From NCBI GenBank assembly GCA_963585895.1, contig OY757912.1, positions 81,545,654 through 81,609,653 of the forward strand: a DNA stretch of 64,000 nt. Reading direction: 5' to 3'. Below the pieces are notes generated by a model, which was not told the origin of the DNA, ran no database searches, and was given only the letters and a program-made list of their open reading frames with translations. Source of the DNA: Sepioteuthis lessoniana (taxonomy: Eukaryota > Mollusca > Cephalopoda > Myopsida > Loliginidae). Every line of letters begins with the position of its first letter. Positions within the stretch are counted from its first letter, which is position 1. Made by a program: the position numbers and the translations under genes. Of this stretch, positions 27,808 through 39,400 are shown one piece after another.

Positions 27808-30800
27808 CAGATGGCAAATTTTTGCTTTAACTACTATTAGTCATTAAGATATTGGAATGTAAAAACTTATTTAAAAAATTACTTTTTGTAAAATAACTAA
27901 AAAATCATTGTGTCAGCCATATATTACAAAAATGTTTAATAAAAATATTTTCTTCTAGATATACAATCTACACAATATAAATCATTCAAGCCAACAGAAT
28001 AATTCTCCATTCATAATAAATGAAAGTGGTAAGTTTTGTTTTATTTATTTATTTATTTTTTTGCAAATGTTTAATAAATTTCTATTTGTAAATACTAAAA
28101 TCATAGTTTTCATTTTTTTCCTTTTTTATATTATTTCTCAGATGAGTATTAAAAAAACTGGCCAGTTCCTAAATCAATGGGTTTATTGAATATTATAGGC
28201 TATTCAAGATCATTTATTCTATACCAATCAGTGATTCATAATATTAACCTGTAATAGAAATTGTTGCTAAGATGTCATGATATATTTTCAGTTATTTAAA
28301 AAAAAAAAAAAGAAAAAAAGCTCAACTGAATGTGTTGGGAATTTTTCTTTCATCAACTTGACAACTAGATTTCTAAACTCAAACAATATCTGTATTTCTT
28401 TTTTTTTTTTTTTTTTAATAAACACTTTATATCAAAGATACTATTAAAAAGCCATCCAGGTGTTGAAAACTTTTGAAGTCTTCAGTAAGTTTTTTTACAA
28501 ATGATTATAGTGAATACCTAGTTTTGTTTCATCCTTATTTATTTATTTTGTGGGCACATATATTGTCCTGAAAAACAATTATCAGTTTTCATATTAGAAA
28601 AATAATTTATTTCCTTATTCTGTTGATTTATTTTAATTTTTTACAATTAGGTATTGAAGAAGGACCACCTTTATCCGGCAGAGAGATCTGGAACCTCATC
28701 ATTTTGACAGAACTACCTTTTGTTGTACGTTTCACTGAAAGAGTAAAGGTAAGAAAGTCAACTTTTGATCTTACTGCTTGATGTGTTTTGTGTTGTAATG
28801 GTTACTTGATACATATAGTCTATATTAAAACCTGGCCCACTTACTGAATCTTTTCTCATTTCCCAGTGATACCTACATTGGAAGATTATGGTCTAAAAAT
28901 GTTTGGCTTCAGGTTACCTTTACTGTGCTTGTGATCTGGACTAATAAATAATTTGCTTTTATGTCTTATATCTGTACTGAATGTTTAAATTATGTGAAAA
29001 TATTTTTTTAATGAAAATGTATTAAATTTTTAGAATTTTAGTAGCTGAACATTTTTTTCTGATCTGTTTATTTTTTTAAAAAACTCTTTACTTTTATAAT
29101 TACAGATTTTGCAACAATATATTGGACAAGACCGAGAAGAACATCAGTCAGAAATGGCAAATTTCCAAATGGGTCCATCCATAAATGTCAAAATTAGAAG
29201 AAGTTATATTTATGAAGATGCTTTTGAGAAACTTTCTGAAGAAAATGGTAAACAAGATTTTCTTTAAATTTCCCACTTTTTTTTTTTTTTTTTTTTTTTT
29301 TGAGCAAAGGAAACCACACAGTAATAGAATTCTAATTCCTAATTGTTTTTACCATCTAATATTTTCAGAATCTAGTAGCTTGGCTGTTTAAAAGAGGATC
29401 AATAACTTATCTAGATACTATAGCAATAGTTCGACTATACTAACATTTCTTTTCCAGTAAATATCTGTTGGGCTATGCTAAATTTGGCTCTGTACTATAG
29501 TACTTAGGAATAAATGCTCTCATTAATCATAAAGACAATTTACAAAGAGAACTTAAAAAATTTATTCCTCAGACATATTGAGTTTTATAGTACCATCAAC
29601 AATGAGTAATCTGACATTTGAGGTGGTGAATTCAGGCCTTCCCTAAGGGTTTAGTGTACATTACAGCCAGAACTTGAATTCTGTTTGCTGATTCTAATTT
29701 ATGTGTTTTAATCGTTAGGCTAATTTCTTATCTCCCAATTAACATTCATTGAGGTAATATTGTTTGGTCAGGGGTTCCTAAGTTTTTCAACTACAACTCC
29801 ATTTACACACTGAGCAAATTGTTTGTCTACAATATTGTTATTGACTTGCTTCTTCTTATAGAATGACTCTCTAACAACCTCCTCCTTTCTCTTTTTTATG
29901 GCTTTTTAAAAATTCCCCCAATCTCAAGCAAGCATGTAATACATATGGAATCACTGATCAACTTATGTTTGCTTGTACTTGAGTTTACTCTGACTATTCA
30001 AAACAAACTCACACAGTTCACTGATTTCTGTAATTGAAATTTTTCAGTTTCAAATATACATTCATTCATATTTGTGTATTTGGACAGCAGTTTTGCTTTT
30101 CATTAAAGGATTGTGAAGGTAACGTACCTGGGCATTCGAAGCGCGCATGAACGAACATGTCTGGCTTGTAGAGCGGAAACCGATATGGCTGCCTCGAGCA
30201 TATTTGACAAGGGGAGATCTTGAACCAGCAAGAGGTAATTTGCACGTATGCAAATTCTTACAAGATCTCACGAACATACAAATACGCACGGTAACGGCTG
30301 AACGGGCGAATTTGTTCTGAGTGCATTTGCCCAACGAACGTGTTACAACTCAAGGAAGGAAGGCGAGAACCGGAAGGAGAGAGAGAGAGAAAGACGGGAG
30401 GAAGGAGAACGAGGGAGAAAGCGAGAGAGAAGGAACAGCTAACGAGAGAGAGAGGGAGAAAGCGCTCGACTCAATACACCCTGAAACTAACAACAGTGTC
30501 CTCTCTTGAATTAATAGAAGAATCAGTTTCCTGTTGCCTTTTGCGCCCGCTCTTGACAACAAGGATGTATTATTAATTTTTCATTAAATTGGTCTTGTTT
30601 TCTTACTATGGAATATATAGAAGTGGTTCAAGAAAGTGTAAAAGTTGTTTGTGGTTTTTCTGTTTTTTAGTTTTTGTTTTGAGTGCTATTTATTGATCAT
30701 TATTAATAATGAAACAGTTGTTTTTCATCAAGATAAAACTGAAATATTGAATTATTTTCATATTAGTGTTTACTTTTTTTTTTACTTTTCCTTTTCTATT

Positions 30801-33800
30801 AAAGAACCAAACTTGAAATTACGCCTACGTGTAAGATTAGTTAATTCTGCTGGTATGGATGAAGCTGGAATTGATGGTGGAGGTTTGAGCAGAGAATTCT
30901 TATCGGAGCTTTTGAAAACTGGCTTTGATCCCAACCGTGGTTTCTTTAAATACACCAATGACAAAGTTCTCTATCCTAATCCTCAAGCACCAGCCCTTTT
31001 CGAAAATTATACAGATCATTACTACTTCCTTGGCAGAATGCTTGGCAAGGTAATATGTTTTATTTTTTATATGTCTTTTATTTATTATATGGCTACTTTC
31101 AAGATTTGAGAAATTACATTATAGAATGAAAAATGTTTTTCTTTTAGAAAATTAATATACAAACAAGAAATGATGGAAATTTAGACTTATGTTTTTTATA
31201 AAACAAATTAAAATATATCCGTCATAAAGCTGGGTTTTTTGTTTCTTCTTAATTCAAATCAATTTAAATGAAGAAAAATATAGTACTAATATCAATCCGT
31301 GATATCTTTTTAAATAAACTGAGCTAAAATTTTTGTTGCAATTGGTTTTTCTTCTTTTGTCTGAATTTCTGAGATGAGGAATTATTATCATTATACACTG
31401 ATGTATGTCAGTATAATTCCTCATCTCCAAAATTATGACAAATTATCAGATTAATACATACCCAATCTGATACATGAATTAGACAATTAGAAAAGCACTA
31501 TCAAAAACTGGCAAAAATGTTGAACCATATTACAATTCCTATACAGATGTAGAGCTCAAAATCTCTGTTCCAGAAGAGCGGAGCTCAACCTAACTAGGGA
31601 AAGAATAAGAAAGACGAGTACACTAGTCAAGTACATCAGTACATGATATTGGTTTCTTCTCTAAGGCAATCACTAATTATCCTTTCTAATTTATCCACCC
31701 TGTCAACAGAGATTAGAATATGCTGACTGTATCCCATGTAGAGGGGGTAAGATCCCCTTCACTCTGCCCAGAATAAAGGGGTCCTGGGTATGACACTAAA
31801 CTGTTTCAGGTGGTGAGGTTCCTGTTCTGGAGAGTGTGGAGTACCCCTTTGTTGCCATTGCTCCAAGGTTCACTTTGACCCAGAGTGGTAGTATCTATTA
31901 GGGTCCCATCTATGCGTCAAATAGATATGTTTAAAAATTATTTGTATTTGATAGGACATATGCAAAAAACATTGAAGAAACAATTGCACAAATGTAAACA
32001 TGAATGTACAATGAATGCAATATCACAACCTCTAGCCATAAAATAACCCTAGACAGATTAACATGCCATTAAAATCAATCAATCATTTCTTATGGACGTT
32101 AAATATTTTTAAATTTCCTAGATGAAACATTTCATTATCTTTTAACATTTTACTATTTCTTTTTGCGTTGCTTTTTATTGCAACTCTTGAGTATTAAGCA
32201 AATAGCATGGATTGGAATAAAAAAAATATGGTGGCATATGGAAATTGGGAAAGAATAGAATATAGCTATGGTTAGTTTATCCTGGATATGTCCTCCATTT
32301 TGATGAATTACTCAGTATGTATATGAGATATTTACAATATCATCAATAAATGAATACACCACTACAAATTTTTCATATAAAAAGTCAATTTTCTTCTAAA
32401 CCAAAGATATCAGGATTTTATTATTTCTAGTGGAACAATCAAAATGAATGTAAGTAAACAAAGTAAAGTTGGCGACTGTAGTCGAGGGTAACCCGAAGGC
32501 TTCCTTTTCAATAGCTATTACACTGTGATGTAGGGAGTGCTCTACTCCATTCCTAGGATTTCTCCACTTTACCCTTGATCCTTACCTTATAATGCTGAGT
32601 GCTAAGCAAGGTGGAATCAAGTACCTTTTTTTTTCTTTTTTTTTTTTTTTTTTGAGTCTTTGGTATGATTCGACCTGGGATTGAAACTTGATCTTTCAGA
32701 TCATTGGCAAATACTCTACTCATTAAACTAATGGCCCCAAACTCTACATTATTGATACACTGTGACCAAAAATAAAATTATATTAATATATATAAGGAGT
32801 GTATTTATTTTTGGACTGCTACGTATTCATTTTTTTGGTTAGAGTTTAAATGCTGTTAAGTTTGAAACTTAATATTATTAGTTTTGATTATACAATGTTC
32901 CATTAGAAATTTGAAATTCTTGGTATCTTTGGTTTAGAAGAAAATCAGCCTTTCATTAAAGAAATAGTTCTGGTTATTAATTTTTATAGGAAATACTACA
33001 TAATATATAATAGATTAACATAATTTTTTCAGAATATATGCTCAGCACTGACAGTAGTTTTTCTTTGTTTTTTGGTTTTTTGCAAGAAACCATCACAGTT
33101 TGCTTCACTGGGCATAGGCACCCACATTATTAAATTCTACATTGGGTTTATTTATGTTTATGCTTCTAACTTAATTCTATAAAAGTGTTTTCTATTATTT
33201 TATTAATAATTGTAACTCCCTGTAACAATTTTTTCATATCCAGGTACAGACCAATTTGTACAAAGAAAAAAATCTTTATTAAATGAATTAGACATTTGAG
33301 GAAAATCAATTAGAAATTAGTCAATAAAGTCAGCAAAGATGAGAATATTAGAGTAAATAATGAAATAATGAATCCTCTCAGAATTTCAATGTTTACTTCT
33401 AATTTCATTTATATTCACTGTTCAAAAACAGTTTTTCAATATGACATGGATTTGTCAGATTTAATAGAAAAAAAATGTTCTTAATGGATGCCAGAATAAA
33501 TTTTAAACAGTTTCATATTTACTTGTTACTGTATTGATTTATATCTTATGCTTAATTAATGACTTGGTTGTTTTAATTTTTCTTTTTTATTTGCTTTATT
33601 TAGGCTATTTATGAAAATCTTTTAGTGGAATTACCATTTGCTCAATTTTTCCTGTCTAAAATCCTGAATCGCCATGGTATTGACCTTGATATTCATCATT
33701 TAGCTTCCCTTGATCTAGAAATGTACAGGTAATTTTTTTTTTGAAATTATATTTTAAAAATGTATACAGTTTTTACAAAATAAGATAAGGTTAATGGAAT

Positions 33801-34860
33801 TGTCAGAAAAATGATTTTCTGTATTTATCAGCCGAATTAAGCTTTATAAATATAAGTATTTTTCAATTATTAAAAAATTTGTTTTTTTTGTTTTTTTTTT
33901 AATATTTCATTTATTTTAATTTTAGAATATACTCATTCAGGTAGTATTTTAGAATTTGCCTTGGAGTTAAGTCTTTTGACTTGATTTTTTTAAAATTATT
34001 TTTTAGCTTGCAAAACAGATATTTATGTAGAAATTCAATTACATATGTATAAAAAATTCAAGCAATTCAATAGTGACTTTTTTCTTTATATTTATTTATT
34101 TTTTTATTTTATTTTTTATTTTTTTATTTATTTTATTTTATTTTTTATTTTATTTTTTTTTTTTAGAAATTTACTTTTCCTAAAAACTTATAATGGAGAT
34201 GTTAAAGATCTTGGTTTGGATTTCACAGTGGTCACGGATGAATTGGGTGTCACAAAGGTAACTAACTACCATTTAATTTTTTAAAGTTCTGTTGTTTGTA
34301 TAATTTTTTTTTCTTTCTGATAATTGCTTGGTGTTAATTATTCATCACTTTCTTCCCTCCAGACAGAGGAATTAAAATCAGGTGGTCATGATATCCAAGT
34401 TGATATCCACAATCGAATTGAATACATTCATTTGATGGCTGATTACAAGCTCAACAAGCAGGTATGTATACGTTTTTTTTACCTATAGTATTCAAGGGAC
34501 AAATTAGAATTATGGGTTTTATTTTTTTTTCTTGCAGTATTTGAAGAAAAAAAAAGCAGAATCAAGTCATTTAAAATGTACTTTTTATTTTTAAGAAAGT
34601 ATAGAAATAGTTCTTCAAATACTATACCAAGTTGGTCAGTTGAAAAATTTTCTATGGTAACTCAAGCCTATTTCAGTACATAGTGTAAAAATAGATTGAA
34701 ATAACTAAACAAACTTCCATCCAAATTCATAAATGTAATGATGAAGCTGAAAAATATCTTAAGTGCTTATTTAAATAATTATAGCTGGCAAATTATCTTA
34801 CATCTTAGGGCCACTACCCTATTTCTTAAATATGAATCTAGAGACATCAGTTACATTATT

Positions 34861-34915
<55 letters not shown>

Positions 34916-35777
34916 TTTTTGTCAGTGATTTGATTCACTTATTTTTCACTCACTATAAATAGACTAACTTTCAGATATTATATTTTGTATTTCAGACTTT
35001 TATGAAATAACAACTTTTTAGTAAGAGTTATCTTGATTTTTATCTATTTATTTTAGATTCGAGCCCACTGTCATGCTTTCCGATCGGGTCTTGCTAATGT
35101 TGTAAATTTGGAATGGTTGCGAATGTTTGACCATCATGAACTACAAGAATTAATTTCTGGTGCCAATATGCCTGTTAATCTAGAGGACTTACGGCAACAT
35201 ACCAATTATTCCGGTTAGATTTTTTTTTTCTAAAGTTTAATTGTTCAATTTTCAGTGCTGAGTCAGTGATGCTTGTTAACTTTAATTGGTAACTTCTCAT
35301 ATGCTGTTTCTCTGAGTGATATCACTCAACAAGAAAAATAAAGTTTTATCTAATTTTCTGAGATGAGGAATTATCATACATTAATGTATGGGACACATAG
35401 TCTAGTGGATAAAGGAATTGTTTCAAGTGTATCTAGTTACCTGGCTATCATAAGTTCAATCCTTGGATCAGGTATTGCATAAAATTCATAGACTCTGGTT
35501 CAGTGGAAAAGGTAGACGAGTGATATATCTGTGATGAATTAACTAAATCAAGATGTTCAGATTTTGATGCTTAGAGGATGAGAACAATCTACCCTTGGAT
35601 TGAATAAATGTTCTGTTCAAAATTCCCTAAAGATTACTGACAAACAGAAGAAAGCCAGAAGGTACAATACCCATAACTTTGTAAAATGATAGAAATCCAA
35701 TTACATCCATGTTTAATAAGAAAAATTTCTTCAGATTATTCATAGCTATGAGTGAGGAGAGAAAAACATGATAGTGT

Positions 35778-35816
<39 letters not shown>

Positions 35817-36374
35817 CAGTACACTACTGGCCGACCCCCACCCACTATCTCAACCTCCTAAACCACTCATGGCCATCAAATCATCTAGTGGTTTATCTCA
35901 TCTCTGGCCAGGGGTATTTCACATTTCTTTACGGACACACAAAACACAACATACACAACCAAGAGGGTGGAAGAAAAGAGAACAAACAATCACGGACTTT
36001 GGTTAGCTCCAAGCGCAAGAAGGGAGAAGTTTGTGACACTTTCACGTTGCTTTCTGTGCATCTGTGGGCTAGCATGAGTGTGTATTCAAGTGAAATTCCC
36101 ACAAGGCCTCCAGGAATGCTGACTCATCCTCTCACATTGGCCAACCTGGCCTCTGAGTCCACAGGCCCTAGCTCCTGCTCTCTTCTCCCAACTGCCTTGT
36201 TCTGTCTTCCTCTGTCGACTGCCTCCTTCTGTTCTGCCTGGGACCTTCCTTCCCTTGTCCTCTTCTGGTCTCGTGGGAAATATCACGCACAAGCCCTTTG
36301 TGTGGGTTTCACACCAAAACAGGCAAAGAGATCCTCTGATTGGCACCCACAGAAACAAATGTCCAACATCATGC

Positions 36375-36410
<36 letters not shown>

Positions 36411-39400
36411 GTTTGAATAGTATACACACAATCAACGGTGCATGGTGACTGCTAGTTTCCTATCTATATTATCATCAGACCAAAAACTCTTTATCAGTTT
36501 CACAGTTTCTGTCATCATTAATCACCAAGTGCCATTGGTTCTGTCTCTACCCTATTCAAACATTGATCTACATATGTTCACCAATATTGAGAACTCTTTA
36601 TTTATAAATATACCAAACTCATATATGTATATTATACAACGCCAATGGTGGTAACAATTCTATTTTACAATTTTCTTTCTTAAACATCCATGTAATTCAA
36701 AATCCAAAAAAGAGCTCAATGTAAAATAATAATGAATTAAAATATGGAGCAAATAATTCTATATAAAAGAAAAACCTTTAAAAATTACTCGTGTTTTATT
36801 TATTTATTCTTTATACAGCACAAATTGATAATTTGAACAGGGCGAATCATATTTAATAAACCAGACTAAATCCTAGCTAAAAAATAAAATAAAACTAATG
36901 GGGCATTTTTAATAGATACAACCAGTAAATGTAACAAATCACTAAAACTATAAAATGTGAAGTGATAAGTAAAAACCTCGAGGAGGGACGACAAAAAAAC
37001 TCCACTTCTCTTCAAATTTCCCAAATAATCTTAATGGTCTTATGAATTTTCTCTGCCGGCATTGGCTTGTGTGATATTCTATAATTGTCAAGGCCTCTAA
37101 TATGGCTAAGTGTGTTTTGCTTCTAGCCTTGCATATGACAAAGAAAAAATTGTCCAAGTAGCCAGTAAGACACAAATTGGAATCTCACAGATGACTATAA
37201 ATGGTGGACTCCTGTGATTGCAAAAGCAACATGGGTATCGAAAGATTGGGTATTTTTTTCTTTTTCTTTTTTTTTCTTTTTCTTTTTTTTTTCTTTAGCT
37301 AGGTTTTAATCGTGTTTATCAAATGATTCCCCTGTTCATACACACACACACACACATCTCATTTTAGAAGAATAATTTTGAATATTCAGTTTACTTTCTG
37401 ATATAGTAATATCTTTTTCTGTATCTCTCCCTCTCTATTATAAATTTACAATTGGTTTGCTCTAAAGGTTTTAAATCCTTTAGATTTTACAGAAGTTGAT
37501 TGATTCAATACCAGGTCAGGTAAATTTCTTATAAATATACAGTGATCTAATTTTATTTAAATCTTGGAGTTGACAATATCTAATTCATAAAAACAAAATC
37601 TTTCTTAATTAATATTATTTTATCTATGTATTGAAAAGAACGTATGCTTTATGTTCTGTTTGTAATCTTGTAAATATTTTCTATTGAAGGAATATTCTAA
37701 TTTTTTTTATTCATTACTACTACAGGTGGTTTTACAGCTGAACATCCTGTGATAGCAATCTTTTGGAAAGTCGTTCAAGACTTAACTGACCAACAGCGCA
37801 GAAAACTCTTGAAATTTGTTACCAGTTGTTCTAGACCACCACTGCTCGGCTTTAAGGTTTGTTTAATTGATGTCTTTTATAGATGCAATCATTGCAAAAT
37901 TAGAAGTAATAAGCTTTATAAGTTTATTATAAACATCTACTTTTGAGCTTCAGTCTTTAAATAAGTTTAATGTTTGTTATACATTTTATTGTTATCTCCC
38001 TTCCATCGTATTAATCTTTTTCTCAGGCCACTACAGGACTTACCATATTTGATGGCATATTAGACGCACTGGTGTGTAAGACACTCCCTAATTTCAGCAG
38101 GGCAAATCAAGAAAAAAACAAAGTACTAATATTAAATGTGATGAAATTAATATAATGAATATTATCAGTGATAACTTTTAATTTGCATAATAATACATCA
38201 CTCAGTAAGTCCCAGGCCTAATTAATAAAACAACTTTTAGGTAAAATTTGACTTTATTCATCAACATAGTCTCCTTCTAGGTTGATAGACTGATTCCAAC
38301 TCTTCTCTAACAATTCAATGCCTTTTTTGTAGAACAATTTGTCTTTGGCCTCAAAATACGCCTCAGTTTCCGATATCACTTCTTCATTGGAGCCAAATCT
38401 CCCCATGTGGAGCATTCTTTTGAAGTCTGCAAACAGCCAGTAGTCGCTGGGAGCCAGATCTGGAGAATAGGGTGGGTTCAGAAGTAATTCTAAGTGCAAT
38501 TCATGTAGTTTTGCCATCATTGCGATCAACTTGTGATACAGTGCATCGTCTTGTTGAAAGAGCACTTTTTCTTCATTTGTGGCCATTTTTTGGCAATTTC
38601 TTCCTTCAAACACACCAATAATGCTATATAATATTCGCTATTGATGGTTCTTCCTTTCTCAAGGTAATTGATGAACAAAATACCTTGAGCATCCCAAAAT
38701 ACGGAAGCTAAAACCTTGCCTGCTGATGTTTTATCTTTGGTTGCTTTGGACGGCTTTCACCGGCTGCTGTCCACTCAGCAGACAGCCAGTTTATGCAAAA
38801 ACTACTTTTTGTTGCATTGAAACTGTTGCAAACATGGCTCTGAATCGTCAATGCGTTGTTGTTTTTGATCGATTGTGAGCAAACGTGGCACCCACTATGA
38901 ACACAGCTTTCACATTGACAAATGTTTCTGCAAAATGGTGAATACACTTACCTTCTGATATCTTCAATATCTCTGCTATCTTATGCTTCTTCAATTTACA
39001 ATCAGCTAAAACGAGTTTGTGGAGTTTTTTGGTGTTTCAACTGCCGAATTTGGGCTACCTGAGTGTTCAGCATCATTTGTGTCTGTACAACCGCGTTTAA
39101 AGTGAGCATACCACTTCTTAACCATTGTTTCCAACGGAACAGTCTGAATAACACTTATCAAGCCATTGCTTTGTTTGAACAGTATTTTTCCCACCAAAAA
39201 GCAATGCTTTATCAACATAAGAAATTCAGATTTTTCCATTGTTTTGAGAATTTGCAACAGTAAGTAAAGTCTGTGACTTTAGTTGAGAGTGACCAGATGG
39301 CTCCCTTTTCAATAGCTACTACACTGAGATATATAGGAGGCTGCTACTCCATTTCCTGGATTGCTCCACTTTACCCTTGATCCTTACCTTATAATGCTGA

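Noticed and set aside
30321-30576. Open frames rich in Glu and Arg or in Ser and Leu
   Set aside because: They come from the GAGA-rich purine tract inside the solo LTR.
31371-31431. Short inverted repeat GAGATGAGGAATTA, also near 35358
   Set aside because: Arms of only about 14 bp and half a copy elsewhere; too little to call an element.
35813-36448. 211-codon open frame on the + strand and a 113-codon frame on the minus strand
   Set aside because: Both run through (TA)n/(CA)n microsatellites and lie within an intron; the proteins resemble nothing known. Kept only as a composition anomaly.
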